64,000 nt of DNA from Rhizaria sp. SCN 62-66 (taxonomy: Eukaryota > Rhizaria, unplaced), in assembly GCA_001724265.1 (NCBI GenBank), contig MEDY01000048.1:44015-108014 (forward strand), in the 5' to 3' direction. The notes below the pieces were generated by a model, which searched no databases, was not told the DNA's origin, and worked only from the letters and a program-made list of their open reading frames with translations. Below are positions 24,595 to 35,899 of this stretch, in pieces. Each line of letters starts with the position of its first letter. Position 1 is the first letter of the stretch. The position numbers were made by a program, and so were the translations under genes.

Positions 24595-25815
24595 GGCAGA
24601 AACAGAGGGGCACTCAGTGCGGGAAAACTTGCTTCGTGAATAGCGTGGGAGAGAAGCTTCGGGCTAAAGGAGGGTAGAGCTGATGAACAAGCAGGGTGAC
24701 AGGAAGATAATAAGCGACTTAGTTAAGTAATCCATTATATTCTAATATAATCAGTCATATTAACTCGTAAATCCCACTTGTTTTATCTCAAATACGTGGT
24801 TGAACGCCATATATCGGGATTCGCGTGGGAGGAGCGATGGTATCATCAGGCTGCTATGAGAGCAGATAAGATATCGCCCCGCAGGCAGTATAAACTGTAT
24901 CTGAAGAGTAAACTAATTTAGGGGAATACTCTTAAGTACAACGGGATATCGGCGGAAAGCGGTCAGTCGTAGTTACGGAAATTTGAAGGCACTGCAGCAA
25001 TTCCAATTCGCCTCTCAGTCCGAATCCTCTCGCTGCGACACTGCTTGTGGTCCCAACCCCAGTTTACGGGTTTATATCAACGTAACATGCGCATCATTAA
25101 ATTTGACAAGTGTCTATCGGCTTTTATTTGTGCGTTAATTACTTAGTTACGTTTGTACTGTGAATTAACATTCTTGTGACTTGCACCACTCAGAAACACA
25201 TTCTCCGCCCCTCTTGCACGGTCAACAAGACGGACTGAGAATATTGGCGTTACATCATGCAACGTGGTCTGAATCAATTCATATAGAGAAAAAACGCACG
25301 TATCATTGAGATTAAGTTGTACAAAGGTCGCCGTATTGCTTTGAAAACAACGTTGCGCTAGTTTTTTGTCATATCGTCAGTTACAGCTAAAGCAGTCACG
25401 GCAGGATCACGAACAAGCATTGATAATACATAACGCATATGTATGCATAATACGCGGAAGTCTCACTTTCTCCCCCAGTAGAAGATAAGCCAACCTCTAT
25501 GACGCGCTACAATCAAAAAATATCACAGAATACGTAATAGCAACACGGAGCAGTCACTTCGCAGTCTCACGGCAGACTGTCAGAAGCATCTAAAACACCG
25601 CGGTTGGATCTAATATGGACACCATAAGAGACGCCTAACAAAATGAAACAAACGTAGAATACGGTAAAATAAAATCAATGTAAATAATTACTGTTATTTA
25701 ACAAAAAGCAGTTTTGTCGGGTCTCAATCTGTGCTAACTTAGAACCTCAGAAGACAACAACAGAACTCATGCAGCTCACAGTCACTCAATCAGTCAGTCA
25801 ATCAGTCACGCGTGC
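24595..25815. other. Intergenic region upstream of the kelch gene
   Basis: AT-rich; promoter of the kelch gene and 3' UTR of the EDR2-domain gene, both minus strand. A short CAGT/CAAT-type tandem stretch lies at about 25785-25810. No gene seen. Confidence 0.5.
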
Positions 25816-28800
25816 TTAGAGCCCGCCCTTGAGCGAGCGCGAGGTCGACGGCGGCGAGTCATCGTCATCATCTCTATCCCCCGCAGTGCTACTGCTGCCG
25901 CTACCACTAGTGCCGCCGGTATTGTTGCTGTTGAGATTGCTGCTGTAGCTGTTAATCCGAACCGTGTCGGGGTATTCGTCGTTGTAGTCGTCGCCGAGAC
26001 TGCGGCGCAGCTCCTTGCCGGCGGCAACGCGCGCGCAGTCCCAGTCGTGGTCGTAACCAACGCTGGGAACCTTGCTCATGGTCGCACTCAAGCCGTGCTT
26101 GGCGTCAAACTCCTGAAGGGTTTAAAGAATAGGATTGGAGATATATGTGAGACTACCTCTTTAAAATGATACAAATCAATTTAAAATAACATTTACTGAT
26201 TGAAAATGATGATATTATGCTAAAATAGTACTATATAGAAGAGATATTTTTGCTTTCATAAACATACCTGGTCCCACATGACCGCATTCCTGTGGTCGAT
26301 ATCCTTGTGATAGACCGCGCCGACGCAGATCTCCGGGAGCTCTTCCTCCGCGCGCGCCTCCACCACAAACGCGATCGACATGGCGATCTTATCAAACGCC
26401 TCGAGTGCGGACTGCGCTGCCTTGCGTGCGATGTAGCAGTACTCGTGGACGTCGACGCAAACTTCGAGGTAGTTACGGCCACGGTACCAGCGCTGGTGCA
26501 CGGGGCCGGTCAGGAACGGAGTGGCGTTGTACTTCTGCAGTGTGTTGGTAACCAGCCCGCCCAGGGGCAGCTCGGACAGGTTATCCACGACGGGGATGCC
26601 CTTCATGCGGCCCTTAAGCGTATCCTTGGTCGACTTGAGCGAGGGCTCCTCAGCCAGTTGTTCGAGCATATTAACCGTACCGACGCCGGCGTCACGCTTG
26701 GCGGCAAACGCGCGGCGCTTGGCACCGCGGAGAGCAAAAGTGTAGACGAGTTGCAGTGAAGGGCCATCGTACTTGGAGCTGAACACCGACGGCGAATACT
26801 CAGCGCCCTTGGTTTTGGATTGAACAAAAAGAGATAAATAGAGGCATATATAACATCGATTAGAAACATAAATAAGAAAAAACATACAATACACAAATGC
26901 AAATTAATGGATTGATTAGAACTCAATAATAGTGCGACAGATAGGAAGTCGTACCTGGAAGTTGATGACGAGGTAGGGCGGGAAATACAGGTCATCGGCG
27001 GGCGCCCACAGCTCTGCGATATCCGCCGCCAGATCATCCGGCATCGGCGCCGCCGCCGCACCGGGGCCCGACGCGCGCAGAGCGTCACAGCGGTCCTGGA
27101 TGTCTTTGGGGAGCGCGAGCGGAAGCTTACTGCAGATGTTATCGATCTTGAGAGGCGAGCGGTAGACGTCCATCGCCACCAGCTCCAACAGACTCTCCTC
27201 AGAGGGCGCCTTGAGGCGGTTTGACCGGTAGCCGCGCTGCCGCACGCTGTAGCTGCGCGCATCGTGCTCGCGGACGACGGCGCCCGGCAGCAGCGACACG
27301 GGGCGCCGCGAGGGCCACATGTTCGTCAGCTGCGGCAGGGCGTCCAGCGTCCACTTGGACCGCGGGATGCCGGCCAGGGCGAGGGACTGGGACAGACGGG
27401 CCAGGGCAGCCGCGCTAGCGCTGGGGGCGGCACCTGCGGCGGCGTTGGCGCGCGGGAGGGCAGAACCCGTGACCGTGGGTGTCGCGCCGACTGTGGGCAC
27501 AGAGCCGTTGGGGCCGGTGCTCGTGACTGCGGTACTCGTGACCGTGGGTACTGGTGAGAGAGTGGTGCTCGCGCGCGGGGACGGCGACGGCGAAGGCGCG
27601 GGCGACACCGTCGCACCTGACGACAGCGTACCGTTCGCGTTCCCACTCGCCCCAGGCGCAGAGGAGGCAGGAGCACCAGCGGTAGTCACCGCAGGGACGC
27701 CAGCGCTATTGGTATTTCCGGCAGCCGCAGACTTGAGGGTGCGGCGGCCAACCAACGGGGTCTTCCCAGTGCCCGCAGCAACGCTACTGGCGTTACTGGT
27801 ACTGCTGGCAGAAGTTATGGGAACGAGAGTGACGGACGCACGGGGAGTCGGCTTCTTAGCGAGGCCTTCGATGCGGAACTCTGCAATCGAGCCCATGCCC
27901 GCGCGACTGGCGACGAGCAGCCAGAACATCGCCCAGAGACCCAGCATGAGCCGCACGTAGGGGTCCTCCAGTCCCGGTGACAGGGCCCACGCAGCCGGCA
28001 CTGCCGAGCCGGCGAGCAGCAGCAGCAGCGGCGCGGCGGGGACACGAATGGCCAGTGTGGGCGACGACGACAGCAAGGTGGTGGAGCCGCCGGTGCCGGG
28101 GCCGGAGCCGGGAACGATCGGCGCTACTGGCACGCCGTTGCTACCGCCAACTCCGGCGTTGTAGTTGTTGTTGCTGTTGTTATTGTTGAGAGCGTGTGTG
28201 TTTGAGACCGTGAGAGTGCCCGCGGACAGCAGCGAGTGGAGGCCCAGCAGCGCCGAGACCTCCCGCGGGTCGAGCAGCTGCAGGCGCCGTGCCAGCGCGA
28301 CTGCAGCGGCCGACAGCGGGGGCAAGCCGGTCGCGTTCACGGCCACGCTTGCCGGGGGCTGAGAGTCTTCGCCTGTGGCGGCCATGGACGCGGAGGCGGC
28401 GGCGTTGGTGGCGGCGTAGTAACGGCCGGAGGCGGCGGCAGGGCCGCTGATGTTGTTGTAGTACACCTGATGCTGCTGCTGCTGCTGCTGCTGGTATTGC
28501 TGGTGTGAAGAAGATGAGTGGAGGTGGTTGACAGCGATCATACCGAGAGAACTCGTGCCCATGCTCACGCCCCGGCTGTGGCCAGACGGCGACGACGACG
28601 CAGACACAGACGCAGCGCCGGCAGCGGCAGCAGAGGCGGAGGCAGCGGCGGTAGCGGAGGCGGCAGAGCCAGCGACGGGGGGGCTTGAAGTCGAGGCGTA
28701 GGGCGGCAGCGTCGATAGAATCGCCAACGGGTGGCCTGAGCTACTCGCCGAGCCGCCACCGCCAGCGGTACTCATGGTACTCGTGATGCTCGCGTTGCTC

Positions 28801-30665
28801 GTGGGAGAAAAGACAAACGACCCACGGGTGGACGCAGTGGAGACCGGCGTCAGCGGATGTGGCTGCGACTGGGACAGCTGCTGGCTGTTGGAAGGCACAG
28901 GCAGCTGCAGCAGAGGCAGCGCAACCGCAGAGTTGTTAGCGTTGTTGGAGCCAGCACCAGCGCCAGCGCCGGCGTTGGCCGCGAGTTGTGATGCGGCGGC
29001 GGCGTTTGTGAGCGCACCGGTCTGAGACAGGCCGCGCGCCGACAGCGACGGCGACTGCTGCTGCTGTTGCTGCTGCTGTTGTTGCTGCTGCGAGAAAGTG
29101 ACACGACGGCCCTTTTGCCCCGAAGTCGGCGAACCCCTGACCGCGCTCGCGCCGTGGCCACTCGCACTACTGCTCGCAGCAGTTGCACTCAGAGCAGAAC
29201 CTGCGACCGGACCCGAGGCACTCGTGCCCGCGGGTCCAAGCTGCAGCGGCGCCAGCGTCAGGGACAGCGATCCGCGGCTAGTCGCGCTGCCGCCGCCAGT
29301 ACTCGCGGAACCCGTGAGTCCCGTGGCGGAGGGGGAGTTGGGCGCGGAGGGCTCGCCGGGAAGGAAGTAACTCTCATCAACGATCCCGCCGCTGACGGCA
29401 CCAGCACCGGCGGTGTGGAGCTGCGTGTAGCTGAGGCCGCTGTGTCCGTAGCTAATGCCGCCGCTCTGGCTGTGGCTGTGGCCGAGCCCGAGGCTGCCTA
29501 GGGTGACCGTTGCGGGGGCGCCTGGAGCCACGACCAGCGGGCCAAGCACGCCGGAGCCCATGCTTGCATTACCGCCGACGCCGGCGTTGTTGCTGCTGCT
29601 GGAGCCAGCGAAAGACGCGGAGGAGAGAAGTGCTTCGGCGGCACCGACGTAGGCACATGTGCCCGCGGTCGCGCCCCCCGGGGCAACGGGAACCCCTGAC
29701 CCTGCCGCCCCCGTCCCCGCTGCTGCCGTCGCTGAACTGGAGCTAGAGCTGGAGCTGGCGCTCGAGGTGCTGAGATCAGAGACGAAAGAGTTGAAGTGGC
29801 GAGTGTGTCCAACGCTGCCTCCGCCGTGGGTACCACTACTAGAACTGGCGCTCGAACTCGAGCTGTCGGTGGGAGCCCACGTGGCGTTGTTGTTAGCGGC
29901 AGCGTTGTTGTTGTTACTGGCGGCGGCGTTGGGCGCGGTCAGAGGCACGACGAACGAGGGGCGGGCTGAGCGACTAGAGGGCTCACTCACGCTCACGGTC
30001 ATACTCGTGGTGCCAACGGTACCCGTGGGACCCGCGCCTGCCGCTGCGGTAGTACTCATGAGTGCACCCCCGGTCGAGGCGTCGACACTGGGGCCCACGG
30101 CAACAGGGAGCAGAGCCAGAGGGCCAGCAACAACTGCACCAGAGCCAGCGCCAGAGCCAGAGCCTGAGTCTTTGTGGTCAAACTCGGCGCTATTGTTGTA
30201 GTTCTGGTCCGAGTTAGAAACGGCGTTCGCATTGGTGTTGTAGCTGTTGGCAACAACAATGGCGGGCTGTGAGGGCGCGAACTCAGCGCCCACGGCAGTG
30301 GCGGCCTCTGCAGCGTTGTAGTTGGGGTCGCCGAGGGCGTACGCGGTGATGACGGAGACGAGCCAGGACTTGACGTTGCTCAGATCGAGCGTGGGGGGCA
30401 TCGCCCGTACCAAGTCGACGGTGAGAAAGCGCCACTCGTTGGCGAGGATGTCCTCGTAGCGGTGTCCGTAGGCGACGATGTAGAACGGGTGCTCGCCCTT
30501 GGTGATGATGCGGAACGCGGCGCGGTGGCCGGGACGAGAAGGCTTGCCGTCCTTGCGCATCTGCAGTGTGTAGTAGTCGGATGTTACGGTGGTGACATCT
30601 TTGTAGGAGGAGAACCAGGAGGAGCCTGTCACGGTGGTGCGCTCCAGGGGCTGGATCAACGGCAT
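25816..30665 (-). CDS. EDR2 C-terminal (DUF1336) domain protein with membrane segment
   Basis: Three exons (30665-26955, 26807-26268, 26112-25816) give 1,515 residues ending in TAA; donors GTACGA and GTATGT. The start is the ATG at 30665; the frame runs a little further upstream without another ATG. The C-terminal ~315 residues match the EDR2_C/DUF1336 pattern: YSVRQRGYRSNRLKAPSEE, VAMDVYRSP, YFPPYLVINFQ, YDGPSLQLVYTFAL, FLTGPVHQRWYRGRNYLEVC, YIARKA. In plants this domain ends EDR2, a PH-START protein that binds phosphoinositide. Here the N-terminal ~115 residues are a separate folded domain (SDYYTLQMRKDGKP, FYIVAYGHRYEDI), possibly PH-like, followed by a ~750-residue Ser/Ala/Gly/Asn linker and a hydrophobic segment near residues 870-915 (LLLLLAGSAVPAAW, LMLGLWAMFWLLVA). 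A short Ser/Asp tail follows. Lipid binding at a membrane is inference. Confidence 0.78.
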
Positions 30666-31839
30666 TGTGGGGCGGGGGGGCGTCAAACTTGCGTGTTGAA
30701 CCAAACGAACTGACAAAGAGAAAGGGCGAGAGTCAGCGCAAAAGAGGGGCGATTACGATGAGACAGCAAGTACGCGGAAAGTGCGGAGGTGTCAAACGCG
30801 TAAGAGAACGCTGTGGTGTGCGAGTGAGAGTGTGGCAGCGAGGGCGCTCGAAGTAAAGAGCTGGCGAAAGCGAAAGAGCAAGGGCCTGTGCTCAGCTCCG
30901 GTTCGCACACGCGGAGGAATGTAGCGGGGCGAGAAAGCAAAAGAGCGCGGTGTCGGGAAGAATAACGCGCTGAGAGAAGTGTTGGCTATGTGGGCAAAAT
31001 GAAATCGAGAGAATAGAGGCAGAGAATGGGGGGTCGAAAGTGAGTGGGGAGATTCGAAGGGTCGCAGAAACAGACAGTGGCGAAGTCAAGAAATCGTCCG
31101 GCACAGGCGGCACACGCACTGCTAGGAAAACAAATATTCCGAATAGATGGCAGACAAGACGCACAATGCCGCATGACTAAACAGAAGCGCTTGGGGAATT
31201 GGTATCGAAAGCTGGAAGAGAGGAAACACTGGAGCAAGGAAGGGCGGTGTGGGCATCAGCGTGACGCATTGAACGGGCCAAAAACTACGCATACGCACGA
31301 CAGAACCGTGCAGAAATTATTGCCCACATACCACCCTCACGCCCAACAGATCATCCCAAAACAGGACTTCTTGTGCACCACTCTGCGCCGAGATACACCG
31401 CTTTATCGTCCAGCCACTCGCCTTCCTCGATCAATCCCGTCGCCCCCCTCGCAGGCACCAGCAGCTTGTGGATGTGGCTGGCCAACCACGATCTTGCTTT
31501 GTCACATCAACTTGAGCGCACATTAAAACGCGAACTATGCATCGAAATCGCACAGGAGTGTGCATATAACAAGAAAACCTAGAATTTGATCATGCCATGC
31601 AGAATTTAAAAGCGAAAGCGCACAAAAAAACGGATATTTATTCGTTTCCAACAGTAACAAACAATAAGAAGAATAAGAAATCACACAGAAAGTTCCCAGG
31701 AGGCCAAGACATATTAAATCAACTCAAACCAACCTCCCTTTTCACTCAAAACCACTTGCTATCACTCAATGCCCACGCAGTCTTGTTTTCACAGCTGCCC
31801 GATAGCATTTCGAGAGCGCATATACCCGCGATATTCCAT
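30666..31839. other. Intergenic region upstream of the EDR2-domain gene
   Basis: On the minus strand the ~300 bases nearest the ATG are pyrimidine-rich, the same leader style as several other genes here. The far end is the 3' side of the carboxylesterase. Open frames in it lack coding character. Confidence 0.5.
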
Positions 31840-34533
31840 TCAGATCATGGGAGTGAGCAGGCTCTCCTCGAGCCCAGAGGCCTCCTCAGCAGCGGCGATA
31901 AAGGCGCCGATCAAGTCGCCCGAGCGCAGAGCGGCCGCCGTGCGGGGCATCGCCAGCAGAGCAGCGGCGCGCGCGCGCTCCTGCTCACGGTCACTCTGCT
32001 GCTCACGGTCACTCTCACTGCTGAAGCCGGCGGCGGTGGCAGCAAGCTCGGACTCGGATCCAACATAAGGAACAATGTAGCCAATAGTGTCCCACAGCGT
32101 GCAGAGCTCCTTGCTGTTCTCAGTGGCAAAACCAGTCTGGAAAACCACGTTCTCACGGGTCTCAGGGTTCCACTTGGGCCAGTTGGGACTCGCAGTCGCA
32201 GTCGGAGTCGCAGCCTCAGCAACAGAGTCCGAGTCGGCGTCAGACTGGTGGTGCTCACAGCCACTCGAGTGCGAGTGCGAGTTGTCGTGAGAGTTAGCGG
32301 ACGGCAAGAGGCCAGCGGCGCGGAGGCGGGCAAGCATACTGCGCTGGGACTCAGTGCGGACAAATCGGGCGTCGTTGGCCGCATTATCCGCGTCCACAGA
32401 GGAGGCCATGTCGGTGTTGGGGTCGCCAGAGCGGGCAAAATTGGCGATGTACTTGACCATTTGGCGCGACAGGGCCTTCTCAGCGGTCGTCATCTTGACC
32501 TTGACCTTGGGGTCCTTCGACTCCTCGAAGTGGAACACGAAGGGCAGCTCGGCGGCATGGCACACCTGAAAACGCACAAACAGTGAAGTAAAAACAAGTG
32601 CACAAGTGAGGGAATGAGCAAAAATTGGCAAAAAGAAAAAGTATTCAAATTGTCTAGAAATCGATGAAATAAGGCTTGAATCGATGGCAGAGAGCATAAA
32701 CTAGGTGATTTTGCGGAGATAATGACACGTACCTGGGTGCGGCACTCCTTGGGGAACTCAAAGTAGTCAAACACGTCAGGAGACTCGAAAACATGCGTGT
32801 AGCGGTACACATAGGCCTGCTTGCCCGAGAGCTTCTGCTGCACCGTGACGAACTTCTGCATTGAGCAACGGAACCACATGTCCGTGACCGTGCGCGACAG
32901 CGCGGCAAAACCGTCGGTAAAGAAGCGCGAGTAGTAGTAACCGAGCTTTGCGCCCTTGTTGGCGCCGAAGATGGCGATGGTGGCGAGCGAGTACTGCGTC
33001 ATAGTAATAGCCGGGGGTTTCTCGATCTGGTACGCAAACACGGCGGCCTCGTCGGCAGTCGTGCCGACAATGATCTGCGCGTTCGGGTTCAGCTTGCTGC
33101 TCTCCAGAAGCTCCATGAAGTTGTTGGGTACGATGCTGCCGTCGACAACGGGCTTGAAACCAAGCAGTTGGTCCAGCAGGTGCTCCTTGTTGGCCTCCGT
33201 GACGACGGTAGAGTTGGCGAGAGTGGCAATCAAGTCGCGCTTGACAGCGGCGGACGTGGTGCCCTGGAGACACGAGGTGGAGCACGTGTATTGGTCACCG
33301 GTACCGGGCGTAGTCAGACAGCCCTACAAAACAAAGAGTTTTAACATGATACAATGTGAGGAAAATAGGTTCACATAAACATTAAATGTAGATAGAAGAT
33401 ACAAAATACGACAGACATAATTTGATAAAAGTGATATCTTTTGCAGACGTGATATATAAGCGAGACATTCGTCTTTTGTTACCTACCTGGAGACGGCAGA
33501 ACTCACGGCCATAGATCGCGCCGCCCTTCTTCTGCTGCATACGCACGCCAATCGGGTGCGAAAACAGAATCGCCTTGTTATAATACGCGTACGACGCCGG
33601 GGACGTGAGGTGGATGGCGATCGACCATGCACCAGCAGACTCGCCAAACAGCGTGACGCGGGCGGGGTCACCGTTGAAAGCGGCGATGTTGCGCTGCACC
33701 CATTGGAGCACCATGCGTTGGTCCAAGATGCCCATGTTACCCGCGATCTCGTTGGTGACGAGGAAGCCGAGCGCAGACAGGCGGTAGTTAAACGTGACGA
33801 CGACGACTTCCTCAGCACCGGCCATGAACGAGCCGTCATACATGTTGAGCGGTCCGGGTCCGGAGCCCGTGGAGAAGGAGCCGCCGTAGAACCACACCAT
33901 GACGGGGAGCTGTTTGCCCGCGGCCTGACCGGAGTAGTTGCGCGGGGTGAAGACGTTCAGCGAGAGGCAGTCCTCGGACATCGGCTCGGGGGAGTTTGCA
34001 CCGGGGTACGCAGAGAAGCAGCCGGGGCCGAATGAAGTGGCGTCAAGCACTCCGGTCCAGCCCTGCTTAGCCACAGGGGGCTTGAAGCGGTTGGGCGGGG
34101 CGGGGGAGTTGGCGTAAGGGATGTTGCGAAAGGCGCGGGAGTTGGACGTCACGTCAGCAAGGCCCTTGACCTAAAACAACGGATAAGCAGTGCAGAGTGA
34201 AGAGTAGAACGGATAATTGCATAGAAGCAGCAAAGTTCAAAAGGTGAAGGAAGAGCAATAAAACGATGCATATAGTGGCATAGATCGCAGTTTGGGCCAA
34301 AGCCACAAGTTAAAGCCAAAAGTATATATAACAAAGTTAGTATATCGTGTGGTTTCAAGCCGTTTATGGGTGATATATATTGTCAAAATGCGTGTTTGTT
34401 GTTTACGAACCTGACCGAGACCGGGAATGATGACCACCTCTGCGCCCTGGGCAGAGGCAAAACCCGCCGTAAATGCAATGAATGCGAGTGCCGCAGCCAG
34501 CAAGAGCGGCGGGAGACGACACATGCGGGACAT
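31840..34533 (-). CDS. Secreted type-B carboxylesterase/cholinesterase-family hydrolase
   Basis: Four exons (34533-34411, 34170-33487, 33323-32733, 32565-31840) give 707 residues ending in TGA. Exon 1 encodes a signal peptide (positive start MSRMCR, then a Leu/Ala core, cleavage likely after ASAQG). The alpha/beta-hydrolase hallmarks are present in order: oxyanion-hole FYGGSF (~134-140), EDCLSLNVF, nucleophile elbow GESAG with Ser ~219, acid residue in GTTADEAAVF, and catalytic His in VCHAAELPFVF. Cysteines flanking TTPGTGDQYTCSTSC suggest a disulphide. This family hydrolyses carboxylic esters; substrate cannot be predicted. The last ~100 residues are a Ser/Asp/His-rich insertion (DNSHSHSSGCEHH) plus a helical end. 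Donors: GTTCGT, GTAGGT, GTACGT. Confidence 0.9.
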
Positions 34534-35899
34534 GGCTTTCTGTGGGTGGATGTATACAAGTCAATAAGAGTAATGGGTGTGGGTTGAAGGGCGTTTGAGT
34601 GTGGGGAGGGGTGGTTTGGGAGCGACGTCGACCTTCGGGAGGAAGGGGATATACAGTCTGGTATTACCCTGAGAGACAGACGATAACTAATGAAAATGTC
34701 CACATGTGCGCTGTCGTGCTATTGGTGCAGCTTCATAGACAAAATCAAGTGTTAAGGCCATGAATCCCTGGCCGAAAGCGGATGGACGAGTTCAGTCGGT
34801 CCTTCGAGCGAAACCAAGTATGCATCGCAGGCATAGATTGCGCTACACACCGCCTTCAGAGACAAAGAAATTTTGCCACACAACACAAAGCAACTTGTTC
34901 TAATAGAAATCAAAACAATTAATCCGTTTGACGGACATCACGGTCCGTGGCATTGCGTCAACGATACCTCGAGTTGACTCGAGAGTTGCTGTCCTCGTCG
35001 CTCTTTGCTGCTCAGCCAGGTCGTCATAGCCAGATTGGAGAGACCGTGGGCACTCGCTCGCGGCCTGACTTTTTGGACCGAGCTGATCGACCGACTGACC
35101 GACCGACTGGGACCGAGCAGCGGCCGAAGGGCTCATTAGCCAAGAGGCGAAGGAAAAGAGGCGCGCGCTGCGTTGTGGAGAGGCGATATTTAAAATCGAA
35201 TATTCGGATGAAAAAGAGAAGGTTGAGAGGTATCTTGGTGAAAGCCGCTTGTTGCTGTTCTACGCTTGGATTCCTGTCTACGAACCTCTTTTTTGACAAA
35301 TTCGGCAAGGATGAGCGTTGTTCGCACATTCCACTGTTTGCCTCGATCTCGCGCTCTAAACACTCTCACAACGGCTCTTTTGCCCTTTAACAGAATCTCA
35401 CCGATATTTTTTCTCTTTTAATAACCGCGTTACTCTACTTTTGTGCTTTTGTCACGCGACACGAACCTTTCTTCGTCGTCCCGCCCGATTTCTGCCCAAC
35501 GCCTCTCTCGCGCCCCCCACCGCCCTCGTGCGTTTCCGCGTCACTCTCTCTTTCCCCCAACCTCTCTATATCGCTCTTGCACTCGTTCTCTGTCTCGACC
35601 TTCCCCTTTTGTTTAGTTTCTCCTTCACAAACCCTTCCCTTAGACCGCGCTGACCGTACTCCGTTCTCGCGTTCTTGCCTCACCCAAAGCTCACTTTCTG
35701 TAGTAAGCTCCCCAAGCTCTCGTAAGCTCTCCCAGCCCTCCAGCCTCACTTTCGCATTTGCGCGCTCCTTTGGCCGCCCTTTGCAGCCGCTTGCCAAAGC
35801 AGCGCCGCCGTCTTTGTACCTCACCGCCGAACCGCAACAGTTGACAGCACAACACACAAGCTTGCAAGCATCTTAACACACACAGAGCTCGTGACCACG
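34534..35899. other. Divergent promoter region (carboxylesterase / bromodomain gene)
   Basis: Holds both promoters. About 35440-35780 is strongly C/T-rich on the plus strand (leader of the bromodomain gene). A stretch of GACCGACC-type repeats lies near 35085-35115. No gene recognised. Confidence 0.5.

Noticed and set aside
31044-32586. Plus-strand open frames upstream of and opposite the carboxylesterase
   Set aside because: No coding composition in the intergenic part, and the rest is antisense of esterase exon 4.
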